Positions 1-7,911 of a stretch of DNA of 64,000 nucleotides are shown here, piece by piece. The DNA is taken from contig CAZGCA010000025.1 in the NCBI GenBank assembly GCA_964524145.1, positions 1-64,000 of the forward strand. Direction: 5' to 3'. Position numbers and translations under genes: made by a program. The notes beneath the pieces were generated by a model. The model did not search any database. It saw only the letters and a list, made by a program, of their open reading frames with translations, and was not told where the DNA came from. The stretch's first letter is position 1. Each line of letters begins with the position of its first letter. The stretch comes from CAZGCA01 sp964524145 (GTDB taxonomy: Bacteria; Hydrogenedentota; CAZGCA01).

Positions 1-174
1 GGCTTCGACCGCGCTCGAGTCCATCGTTTGGACGAAGAACGGTGCGGCGATATGGTTGGCCAGCCGGTCGTTGCCCGAATAGCAGCGCCAGGGTTCGGGC
101 ATCGTCACGACGAGCGGTTCAGGAGCCGAAAGGATGTGTTCCTCGACTATCCTGTCCCCGCGGAGTATCTCCAT
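1..174 (-). CDS. Partial unknown protein, N-terminal 58 residues
   Basis: The reverse strand is open from an ATG at 174 to the left edge, giving 58 residues that begin MEILRGDRIVEEH. The piece has no signal peptide or membrane segment. I recognise no family. It lies downstream of the small membrane protein at 274-705 on the same strand, 99 bases away, so the two may be co-transcribed. A GAGG about 12 bases before the ATG is a weak ribosome-binding site. The rest of the gene lies outside the window. Confidence 0.45.
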   Translation of the reverse strand, partial: MEILRGDRIVEEHILSAPEPLVVTMPEPWRCYSGNDRLANHIAAPFFVQTMDSSAVEA

Positions 175-273
175 CTGCTAAAACCTCGGGTGTGATAATG
201 GTTGCGGTCAGCGTTTTCAATGCAATGCGGTTCTTGGAGCGTGCCGGTGTATTCGGTCGGCGCGACTCGGGCG

Positions 274-705
274 CTATCGGCGGAGCGGCGGCGGTTGGCG
301 TTGCACCGGTTGGCGTTGCACCGGTTGGCCGCCCCACGGAGCGCGCGCGGCACGCGAGACCACTGTGGCAACTCCGTCCGGCTCGTACTGGCGAACGGTG
401 TCGCCGACGGCCACCTGCTGGAAGAACGCCTGGGAGACGGTTATATCGCGGGTGTCGCCCGATTGCGTCCGGATCTGCAGGACGAAGAACCGTTCCTTGC
501 CGGCGGTCTGACCGGAGAGCACGCGTATCCCTTGCCTCAGCTCGTTGCCATCCACCTCGGTTCTGGTCATCCGGGTGGTCTTGTTGACGACGACGCCCTC
601 GACGGGTTCCGCAGCCGGTGTTCCTACGCCACCCCAATAGTAGAACGCGGCACCGACAAACACCAGCGCGATAACGGCTATTATGACACCAACAAGTCCA
701 CGCAT
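274..705 (-). CDS. Small membrane-anchored protein of unknown function
   Basis: This 143-residue protein starts with one clear membrane anchor (about residues 2-25, MRGLVGVIIAVIALVFVGAA), followed by a soluble domain rich in charged and Thr/Val residues. The start at 705 is favoured over an upstream one because AAGGAG lies about 9 bases before it. The C-terminus ends in a proline- and glutamine-rich tail with repeated QPVQR units, encoded by a 15-base tandem repeat. The soluble part is probably periplasmic or extracytoplasmic. No family recognised, and no operon partner apart from the partial gene beyond it. Confidence 0.6.
   Translation of the reverse strand: MRGLVGVIIAVIALVFVGAAFYYWGGVGTPAAEPVEGVVVNKTTRMTRTEVDGNELRQGIRVLSGQTAGKERFFVLQIRTQSGDTRDITVSQAFFQQVAVGDTVRQYEPDGVATVVSRAARAPWGGQPVQRQPVQRQPPPLRR
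293..329. repeat. 15-base tandem repeat inside the small membrane protein gene
   Basis: The unit GGTTGGCGTTGCACC occurs twice in full and once in part, encoding the QPVQR repeats at the C-terminus of the protein on the minus strand. The copies are exact, which suggests recent slippage. Confidence 0.8.
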
Positions 706-835
706 GAGAGAAGACTCCTTATTCAGCCAGTGCCCGGTTACCGGTCCCGAGACCAACCCTTCGTCGAGCCCGAAACCCCTACCCGTTCATAAGAATCATA
801 CCCTCACCACCACCCCGGCGTCAAGCCGGCGTACC

Positions 836-928
836 GCAGGCTTCCAGCCTGCAAAAAGGAAGGAGACTACGGTCCTGGCTACTGGCTACTGACTACTGAC
901 TACCGTCTACTGTCTACCGGTCCCACCC
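836..928. repeat. Intergenic REP-like unit, copy A
   Basis: The unit begins with a perfect hairpin, GCAGGCT-TCC-AGCCTGC (836-852), then AAGGAGACTAC, then a run of TACTGACTAC-type near-repeats, and ends in CCGGTCCCACCC. A second copy lies at 1003-1079. No gene is seen between 706 and 1090, so these units fill most of that gap. Confidence 0.7.
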
Positions 929-1002
929 AGTTCCGGAAACCGCAGATTGGACCGATTCACGCCGATTCTGATCATCCCGTAAATCCCGGTCACACTCGTA
1001 GC

Positions 1003-1079
1003 GCGGGCTTCCAGCCTGCAAAGTAAGGAGACTACATCCCCGACTACTGACTACCGTCTACTGTCTGCCGGTCCCACCC
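1003..1079. repeat. Intergenic REP-like unit, copy B
   Basis: This is a second copy of the unit at 836-928, slightly shorter, with one mismatch in the hairpin arm (GCGGGCT-TCC-AGCCTGC). It keeps the AAGGAGACTAC block and the TACTGACTAC/GTCTACTGTCT tract, and ends in the same CCGGTCCCACC. Confidence 0.7.
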
Positions 1080-1090
1080 GTTCCGGGCGC

Positions 1091-1222
1091 CTACAGGAAC
1101 AGGTGCTTAAGCTTCTCCCGGTCCCCTTTCAACTCGTCGGGAGCCCCGGCGAACGCGACCTTGCCGAGCTTGACGGAATACACCCGTTGCCCGTTGGCAG
1201 ATGTCCAATACTCCACTATCAC
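1091..1222 (-). pseudogene. Remnant: C-terminal end of an ABC transporter ATPase
   Basis: Reading the minus strand to the stop at 1091 gives a tail that includes GQRVYSVKLGKVAFAGAPDE and ends KHLFL. This resembles the last 30-35 residues of branched-chain amino-acid-type (LivF/LivG) ATPases, where a 'VYV-L-G-v-l-G-peEL' strand-turn precedes the terminal 'YL'. No Walker motifs, signature or upstream part exist, because the next gene upstream ends at 1219. I infer a decayed 3' remnant left by deletion. The match is from memory of the family, not from a search. Confidence 0.4.
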
Positions 1223-3621
1223 GGTTGATTTGGGACATCGGCGCCTTCTACGCGGATCCCGTGTAGGTTCTCCGTGCCGAGGCCCCGCACTTTGAACGTA
1301 ACAAGGTCCGCATCGCCATCATGTCCCATGCCCTCGATGGGGTAGTAATTGGGCATGCGCTTGTCGGAGAATATGAAGTCCTGCCAGGGGCCGTCGTCGA
1401 GCCTGAACTGCCCGCGAACAATAGCTGAACCCGGCCGCAGGATCGTATCGCCGTCGCAGTCCTTCCAAACGTGCAACTTGACATGGCTGGGTGTCTTTCC
1501 GTTGTTCGCGTTGGACGCAGAGATCTGGTCCGAGTCGCGCTGGACACGTGCGACCCATTCTTTGCCCTGGCCCAGGTCTTTCCACTCCAGACCGAATCGC
1601 AGCTTCGTGTGGTTGATGCCGCCGGAATCAATGCCCACATAGAAATATGCGGGAACGGGGCTGCCGGACCCGGGGTCGGCGATCGCCTGTGGATTCCCGG
1701 GAAGGTCCCATTCCGCGTAGATGTGATAGTCGTTGCCGTCGGGAATCTTGAGCGGGGTTTTTCCGTCGACGGTCAGATAACCGAGGGCGGTGCCGCGGCA
1801 GCAGCCCACGGTGAAACCGCCGCCAGCGTTGGTTTCAAGCAGGCCGTACTTGGGTTCGCCGACGTTGCCCGGCCACCAGTTCAACGTCCCGGTTTCGCCC
1901 GGCTTGCCATTGTATACGGCAGGGCCTTTGGTTGCAGGCGCTCTTGCTTGTGGCGAAGGCCGGTCTTGCTGGCTGACAAAAGCCAAGACGGGCGGGACAT
2001 CCGGCTGATCCGACGCAATCCACAGCAAGGCCGTCCGCGGATAGCAGGTAAGGTTCCGTGTTGTGGCGAGCCGGATGCCCTCATCAGTGCGATCTGTGCT
2101 GAGCCAGGGGCGCTCGTAGAATTGGGACACATTCCATGTGCCCTTGGCAGCCACAACGTTGATCGCTCCGTCGCGGGCTTCCGCGGGCAAGCTCAGCGTC
2201 AGGGGTTCAACGCTGAGCACACGCTCGAAACGTGCCCCGATGTTTTTTTCTGCATCCATGACCAGTTCGACAGGGTTCAGGTTGCCGTTCAGCGAACCGG
2301 TCCAGGCTGCGAAGCGGAAGCCGGGCGCCGGCCATCCGGTCAGCGTGATCTGGTCACCCTCGACGTAGGTGGTCCACTGGTTGTCGGGGCTGATAGTCCC
2401 GCCGGGGGTGTCTTGCAGCCCGAGGTTATGCCGCGGGGCGTCGGGCGCAGGGACAAACACCGCCGAGACCTTACGGTTCCCCGTCATGGATACGTGCGCT
2501 GGTGTGCGAACCTCCCGCGTGTCGCCCACCCAAGCCAGAAACACGCGGTTCTCGTCCGGTACGGCGGTTGCCCTCACGACGGTACCCGCGGGATACGTTC
2601 CCCCGGAAGGATCCAGCGCCACGATCCCGTGCGTGGTTCCGGAGACATCAAGTCTAAATGTATCCGCGGGATCCACGGGAGCGAATGCTGGTTCCAATAG
2701 GACGTTCTCGGTCATTACCACGCCGTCCGGGCTCGGTAACGTTCCCTGGGCCTTGCCCAGCTCTTCTCGGAAAAAGGCTACTACCTGGGGCCGCGCATCG
2801 TAGCCCTCGTAGCGTTCGTTCCACGGGTCGTGTCCTGCCCCTTTCGCAACAATGAGCCGACACCGGGCACCGGCCGCTTCGCATCGGGCACGGGTTGTTT
2901 CCATACGGTCGAGGGTGATTACCGGATCGTTTGCCCCATGCAGAAACAAGAGCGGTGGATCGCGTGGATCGGCAAACTCGGGGTGGAACACGACTCCCGC
3001 AATGGCGGCCGACGCCTGCACGGCCGACGTCTGTTCAGGGTGATTGGCCGGTGCAATCACAGGACGAGCGCCGTTGGGTAGGTCGGCGGGGCTGGTGATG
3101 GCGATTTCGAGAGCGGTGATCGCGCCTGCCGAATGGCCGATGACGCCGATCGTGTTCGGGTTGATTCCAAACTCCGTTGCATGGGCGCGTATCCAGCGAA
3201 TTGCGCTTCGCGCATCGGCGCATGCGGCCGCGAGCCGGTCCTTGGGTTCCGTGCCAGCCAGGTCGCCTGCCAACCGGTAGCTGATCGTAAAGCACACAAA
3301 CCCGCGCTCCGCAAAGTAGCGGGACACCCCTGCCATGTCGCGCGGTCTGCCTCCCGTGAACGCGCCGCCGTGAATGATGATCATCGCCATCTTGTCAGGA
3401 GCGTCGTATTCCTGCGGACGGTAGATATCCAGTGTCAACGCCTTGGTACCGGGCACCCCGTCGTGCGAAACGACGAGGCCGGTGCCATAGACGACATCGG
3501 TCAGCTGTTCGACCGGCTGCACGCACTCGGCCTGCCACGTTATTGCTACCGTGAGCACAGTCCCTAGGAGCAGGACCCGTCGAAGCATTCCCGGGGATTG
3601 CATGTTTAGATCGCGGTGCAT
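1219..3621 (-). CDS. Secreted alpha/beta-hydrolase (esterase) with InlB-like repeats and BACON-like domain
   Basis: An 800-residue exported protein. The start at 3621 is preferred to 3651 because AAGGAAAGGG lies just before it, leaving an N-terminal signal peptide (LLLGTVLTVAITWQAECV). Residues about 40-290 form a BD-FAE/esterase-type alpha/beta hydrolase: oxyanion HGGAF, nucleophile elbow GHSAG, acid in GANDPV and histidine in GAGHDPW. Two divergent InlB B-repeat-like segments follow (FLAWVGD... and FAAWTGS..., each ending in an 'A-F' strand), then a BACON-like beta domain (about 470-560) and a C-terminal beta-rich domain of about 230 residues that I cannot name. It probably cleaves ester groups on polysaccharides outside the cytoplasm. 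The neighbouring secreted esterase at 3830-5899 on the same strand supports a glycan-degradation role. Confidence 0.75.
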   Translation of the reverse strand: MHRDLNMQSPGMLRRVLLLGTVLTVAITWQAECVQPVEQLTDVVYGTGLVVSHDGVPGTKALTLDIYRPQEYDAPDKMAMIIIHGGAFTGGRPRDMAGVSRYFAERGFVCFTISYRLAGDLAGTEPKDRLAAACADARSAIRWIRAHATEFGINPNTIGVIGHSAGAITALEIAITSPADLPNGARPVIAPANHPEQTSAVQASAAIAGVVFHPEFADPRDPPLLFLHGANDPVITLDRMETTRARCEAAGARCRLIVAKGAGHDPWNERYEGYDARPQVVAFFREELGKAQGTLPSPDGVVMTENVLLEPAFAPVDPADTFRLDVSGTTHGIVALDPSGGTYPAGTVVRATAVPDENRVFLAWVGDTREVRTPAHVSMTGNRKVSAVFVPAPDAPRHNLGLQDTPGGTISPDNQWTTYVEGDQITLTGWPAPGFRFAAWTGSLNGNLNPVELVMDAEKNIGARFERVLSVEPLTLSLPAEARDGAINVVAAKGTWNVSQFYERPWLSTDRTDEGIRLATTRNLTCYPRTALLWIASDQPDVPPVLAFVSQQDRPSPQARAPATKGPAVYNGKPGETGTLNWWPGNVGEPKYGLLETNAGGGFTVGCCRGTALGYLTVDGKTPLKIPDGNDYHIYAEWDLPGNPQAIADPGSGSPVPAYFYVGIDSGGINHTKLRFGLEWKDLGQGKEWVARVQRDSDQISASNANNGKTPSHVKLHVWKDCDGDTILRPGSAIVRGQFRLDDGPWQDFIFSDKRMPNYYPIEGMGHDGDADLVTFKVRGLGTENLHGIRVEGADVPNQP

Positions 3622-3829
3622 GTGATTGCCCTTTCCTTGATTACCGAGCATTGAATTTCCACGCTAATAAGCACGCTCTTTGGAAGCGACTTCCACATTT
3701 TTCTGCTCCGACAGTTTATGCTCACCTTGCCCTGCGACCTCGACGACGCAGCGAAGATTGACGGTTGCGGCTACCAGCGCCTGTGGAGCACGATCACCAT
3801 GACCGGCCTCAAGACCTAACCAATGCCCG

Positions 3830-5899
3830 TCACCCCCCGGCGTTGAGGCCGATCTGCACGTCTGCGCCGTCCGGTGCGTCGTTCTCGATCAGGACCCCGC
3901 CGCCCATGAGGTTGGACGAAATCACTGCAGCCTTCACGGACGATCCCAAACGAACTTTCACCTGGTTGTCGCGCTCGGAAGAGAAATCGCAGCCGGTCAC
4001 AACCACGCGCGCGGCATTGGCGTCGATACACGGCACGCCCTCCTTCGCCTGGTCCCAGCCGGAGAAATGGCATGACTCGAAGAACACAGTCCCTCGTCCC
4101 GCCACCTTGGCGTGGTAGTCCTGGCCCTTATTGGGCCAGAACCCGCAGGCCGTGAACTTCACGGGGCCCTTATTGGTCTTGGCCACGTCGATGCCGGCCA
4201 TGAACATGCCGTTTACGAACGAGATCCCCGAGCCAGAACCCACGTCGTCAACTTTTACCGCGCATGGCGTGATGTCCATGTAGCAGTTCGTATACACGCC
4301 CGACCCCGGAGACGTGCGCTGGACGGTTCCGTCTTTGCCGCGAATATCGCCACGAATGAAATGCATGCCCACGTTGTAGAAGATGCTGAACAGGTTGAAG
4401 CCCAGTTGGCCGTCGGTCTTGCCGATGATGAAGGCCGTGCCCTTGGTTTTGGTAAATTCCCAGAGGGGGCTGTTCGGATCCGTGTCCCAGAAGGGCCAGA
4501 AATGGATGTTCTCGATCCGGCCCACATCGTAGCATTGGTTGATATAGAGTCCCTTGAGCAAGGGGTAGGCGTAGAGCCCGTTGATGTAGTGGCGCCCCGT
4601 GGGATAGCTTCCGAAATCCACCGCCTGGTAGGGATTGACGATCGTGACGTTGACGATGGACGGATTGTCGGTGAAGGTGCGCGTTGCGACCGTCCAGGGA
4701 TAGGGATGGGGCGGGTTTGCACGCACCTGTTCGGGGTAGAGGATGGAGATGCCGGTGAGCGTCGAGTTGGTGTTTAAGGTGATAAACGGGGGACCTTCGG
4801 TATCCCCCTTGCCCTCCACCGCGAGGAGAACCGTGCCGACCGTGCCGCCTGCCCCTGTGCTGGGCGCACGCCAAAGACCCTCTAGGGTGACGTTATTCGG
4901 AACGACTAGGTGCGAGCGAATGAAGAACTGCCCCGCCGGCGCCGTAACCAGGCCGCCGCCGGCGGCGGCCGCAGCGTCCAGCGCCTGCTGGAACGCCGCC
5001 GTGTCGTCCGTTTCACCATCGCCCACCGCACCATAGTCGTCGACGTCGATTCGTCCACGCCGTCCACGATCCCCCACAGCTTGCACCCCCTCACCGCCCA
5101 GCCACTTCGTGTAATACTGATCCATAGCGTTCTGGAGAAGTTTCGCGTGGGCCTCTTCGTTGGGATGAATGCCGTCCGGGGCGATCTCTTGAGGCATGGG
5201 CAACGTGATGTCGCCGCCCGGCAGGGGAACCGATTTCGGCGGGTCGCCGAACCAGTACTGGAGGATGCCCCAGTTCGCGACGTATTCACAGCGCGGCGTC
5301 TCGCGGGCGATTGCGCGTTTCTCGTCGCCCAGTTCGATGAGCCACGTGTTCAATTCGGTGGAGGTCACTCCGTGGAAATCCTTCTTCCAGAACGATTCCG
5401 CGGCCTTGTAGTCCAGGTAGTCGTACCCGGCGATGACGACGCGGATGTTGTCCCGCACGCCCAGGCAGGTATCGACCACGCGTTCGAGGTTCTCCCGGAC
5501 GCCCGCCCACACCGCCGCGCGTTCATTGGCGGTCTTCTTCCGAAAACGGTCTTGCTCCACCGCCACGAGGAAGTCGTTGCCGCCAAGGATAAGATGCACG
5601 ATGTCGATGGTGGGATAGGCCTCGAGTTCCGCCACAATCTCGGCGAGGTGTTCCGGCTTGGCCCAATCCGAGGCTTTGCGCCCGCCCCAGGCCGTGACCG
5701 CGCCCTGGGTTTCATAGTCGCCAAACCCGTTTTCGGCTAGCACATTGTCGAATACGTCCGGCGACGGGAAGCCGTCCCGATTCTCCGTCGTGATCGACGC
5801 CGCCCAGCTATCGCCGACGATGAGGATGCGTTTCGTCGGCGCGTCCGCGCCGGCCGTCGCCGCCATGATGACAAGGCCAATCAATGCGATTCGTTTCAT
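3830..5899 (-). CDS. Secreted SGNH hydrolase fused to a pectate-lyase-type beta-helix
   Basis: A 689-residue protein with a signal peptide (MKRIALIGLVIMAATAGADA). The start at 5899 is chosen because GGGAGTG sits about 7 bases upstream. Residues about 20-265 carry the SGNH/GDSL blocks: GDSW with the catalytic Ser, GGNDF, and DGIHPNEEAH supplying Asp and His. A short linker leads to a pectate-lyase superfamily beta-helix opening (VDDYGAVGDGETDDTAAFQQ, about residue 290), which runs to the C-terminus with many Asn/Thr/Val strands. The SGNH part could remove acyl groups while the helix binds or cleaves the polysaccharide. This is inferred from the domains. It lies upstream of the other secreted esterase on the same strand, 208 bases apart. 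Confidence 0.78.
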   Translation of the reverse strand: MKRIALIGLVIMAATAGADAPTKRILIVGDSWAASITTENRDGFPSPDVFDNVLAENGFGDYETQGAVTAWGGRKASDWAKPEHLAEIVAELEAYPTIDIVHLILGGNDFLVAVEQDRFRKKTANERAAVWAGVRENLERVVDTCLGVRDNIRVVIAGYDYLDYKAAESFWKKDFHGVTSTELNTWLIELGDEKRAIARETPRCEYVANWGILQYWFGDPPKSVPLPGGDITLPMPQEIAPDGIHPNEEAHAKLLQNAMDQYYTKWLGGEGVQAVGDRGRRGRIDVDDYGAVGDGETDDTAAFQQALDAAAAAGGGLVTAPAGQFFIRSHLVVPNNVTLEGLWRAPSTGAGGTVGTVLLAVEGKGDTEGPPFITLNTNSTLTGISILYPEQVRANPPHPYPWTVATRTFTDNPSIVNVTIVNPYQAVDFGSYPTGRHYINGLYAYPLLKGLYINQCYDVGRIENIHFWPFWDTDPNSPLWEFTKTKGTAFIIGKTDGQLGFNLFSIFYNVGMHFIRGDIRGKDGTVQRTSPGSGVYTNCYMDITPCAVKVDDVGSGSGISFVNGMFMAGIDVAKTNKGPVKFTACGFWPNKGQDYHAKVAGRGTVFFESCHFSGWDQAKEGVPCIDANAARVVVTGCDFSSERDNQVKVRLGSSVKAAVISSNLMGGGVLIENDAPDGADVQIGLNAGG

Positions 5900-6391
5900 A
5901 ATGGGCACTCCCAGCTCCGTTACACCTAACATCTTAGCGTGTCAAATCCGCTCCTAAACCAGTAGATTGAGAAGTCTCCCTGCAAATAAACTTTGACAAA
6001 GCATGCGGGACCATGGCTCATTATCCACCTGGATGTTCCGAAAGGCAAGCGGAGGCGGCAATGGTGGTTGTATCCTCGTTCTTCAAGGCGTGCGTTTTAG
6101 ACGTGCCACCAACTCGTGATATTATGGCACAGTCCCGTCACGGTGATCAACGAGAAGTCGTCGACACCCCGCATTATTCGCTTCACCTATAAGAGGCAAT
6201 ATCTCACCGGTCCATTTCAGCGCTCAAGCGGAACTGACAGGACGCGTATGGTCTCTGGTCGTTTCGGAGCCCTCTTTTTTCGCTTGGGTTGCGTTTTTCG
6301 TGTGGGCTGGGTAAGCTTTGTACATAGACCCAGAGGGTCGTTTCCAATGACGATCTGTTGAGTTTCAGTAACGAGAGGGTAAGCTTTAGAC
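5900..6391. other. Intergenic stretch without a convincing gene
   Basis: About 490 bases separate the divergent SGNH-beta-helix gene and the solute-binding-protein gene. Short ORFs here lack ribosome-binding sites and family features. The right-hand end holds an imperfect direct repeat that reaches into the start of the binding-protein gene. Confidence 0.6.
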
Positions 6392-6423
6392 ATGAACCCA
6401 CAGGGTTGTCTGGAAGTGAGATC
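6309..6423. repeat. Imperfect direct repeat spanning the start of the solute-binding-protein gene
   Basis: A segment beginning GGGTAAGCTTT at 6309 recurs at 6377, offset 68 bases. Similarity continues about 45 bases (RACATRRACCCASAGGGT and beyond). The second copy contains the ATG of the downstream gene. It could be a local duplication of the translation-start region. Confidence 0.6.
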
Positions 6424-7768
6424 GATAGTGAGAGGATTGTTGCTGGTCGCGGCGGGTGTTGCTGTTGCTTGGTGGGGTTGGGGTGCGGCGGCGGATGATG
6501 GGCCGGTGGTGGTGAGGTATCGCGCGCGGTCGGCGTTGGTTGCGAAGGAGTTTCGTGACGCGGAAACGAGCCTTGTCGAACAGTTTCTCGAAAACAATCC
6601 GGGTGTCGTTGTGCAGTACGAGGAGGCTGCGGCGGACCCGAAGCTGGGGTTGCGCAAGTTGGTTCGCGAGTTTGACCGCGGGAAGGCGCCGGACGTGTTC
6701 GCGGTGGACGATGTGGCGGGTTTTTGTGCGCGGGGGATGTTGTTGAACCTCGAGAAGTATGTGGTGCGCGACGCTGATCGGGTGGATCTCGATGAGTGTT
6801 ATCCGCTCGCGGTGGATTATACGCGGTTTGACGGGACGGTCACCGGCCGTGGCGACCTGTACGGGCTGCCTGCGTTCGGTATGGTGACGTTCGCGCTGTA
6901 TTACAACAGGGACCTGTTCGACGAGGCGGAACTCGAGTATCCTGACGAGACGTGGACGTGGACCGAGTTCGTCGAGGCTGCGAAGAAGCTGACACGCGAT
7001 ACTGACGGGGACGGGTTTTCCGATCAGTACGGGTGCGCGGACCTTGTGTTGTCGGGCGTGGGGTACCAGCCGGTGTTGTGGTCGTTCGGCGCGTCGTACC
7101 TCGACGAGTCGATGACGAAACCCGCGGTCGGCACGGAAGAGTTCCGGGACGCGTTCCGGTTCGTTCACGACTTGTACTGGAAGCATCGTGTTATCGGGAG
7201 TCCAACGGACGATCGCGGGCAGCCGGACCTCGTGATGAGCTTTGCGGGCGGCCGGTTCGCGATGATGGTTGCGTCCTGCGGGCTGGCGCCGGAGCTGCGT
7301 CGCTTTGGGTCGAGCCTGGAGTGGGATGTCGCGCCGGTTCCGAAAGGGCCTGCGGGTCGTGCGACACCGTTCGCATCGTACAACCTCGGGATAAACAGCA
7401 AGACGAACCATCCTGAGGCCGCGTGGGAGCTGTTGCAGTTCTTGACAAGCACGGAGACTGTCGGGAAACGTGCGTACGCGCAGGTTATCAGGACTACGCC
7501 GCCGCGCCGGCCGATCGCGGGATCGTGGATCTATCTGGGCGTGTCGCCGCCCAAACATGCGCAGGTGTTCGTCGACGCGGTTCAGTACGGCCGGATCGAC
7601 CCGAGCGCGAGGTTCGACGGCGGACCGGAGATATCGCGGGCTATCCAGACGGAGCTTGTGCCGTTCCTGCAGAATGAGATGCCGCTCGATGAGGCGGTGG
7701 CGAACGCGCAACGGAAGGGATCGGAACTGTTCGGGGAACGAGAATCGAACTCGGGCGGTGGGGATTGA
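6392..7768 (+). CDS. Extracellular solute-binding protein (family 1, sugar ABC type)
   Basis: A 458-residue exported binding protein. Residues about 10-36 form a signal peptide (GLLLVAAGVAVAWWGWGAAA). The body has the layout of family 1 carbohydrate-binding lipoproteins or periplasmic proteins: ENNPGVVVQYEE, then a hinge segment ALYYNRDLFDEAELEYPDET, WTWTEFVEAAKKLT and GINSKTNHPEAAWELLQFLT. No cysteine lipobox is seen, so it is probably periplasmic. No permease or ATPase genes lie next to it, which is unusual because these proteins normally sit with two permease genes. It is followed 143 bases later by a URO-D-like gene. The start is uncertain, since a GTG 8 codons downstream is also possible. 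Confidence 0.85.
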   Translation: MNPQGCLEVRSIVRGLLLVAAGVAVAWWGWGAAADDGPVVVRYRARSALVAKEFRDAETSLVEQFLENNPGVVVQYEEAAADPKLGLRKLVREFDRGKAPDVFAVDDVAGFCARGMLLNLEKYVVRDADRVDLDECYPLAVDYTRFDGTVTGRGDLYGLPAFGMVTFALYYNRDLFDEAELEYPDETWTWTEFVEAAKKLTRDTDGDGFSDQYGCADLVLSGVGYQPVLWSFGASYLDESMTKPAVGTEEFRDAFRFVHDLYWKHRVIGSPTDDRGQPDLVMSFAGGRFAMMVASCGLAPELRRFGSSLEWDVAPVPKGPAGRATPFASYNLGINSKTNHPEAAWELLQFLTSTETVGKRAYAQVIRTTPPRRPIAGSWIYLGVSPPKHAQVFVDAVQYGRIDPSARFDGGPEISRAIQTELVPFLQNEMPLDEAVANAQRKGSELFGERESNSGGGD

Positions 7769-7911
7769 TCGAGTCTGCGGGGGGACTAATTCTTGCGAAA
7801 GAAGAGGTTCCCCCGCGCCCCTTCAAGAGAAACGGACTCATGCTTCGCCGGCCGGTCTACTGGCTCGACACGCTACCGCTCTGGTGAACAACGTTACTGG
7901 CAGGGACGAAG

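Noticed and set aside
42..792. Plus-strand frames at the left end
   Set aside because: They are arginine-rich, low-complexity readings antisense to the small membrane protein and the partial gene.
1471..2700. 409-residue plus-strand open frame
   Set aside because: It is fully antisense to the esterase gene, which has clear motifs. No ribosome-binding site or family pattern.
3718..3819. 33-codon frame MLTLPCDLDD... in the gap between the two esterases
   Set aside because: It has no ribosome-binding site and no recognisable family. Too short to support.
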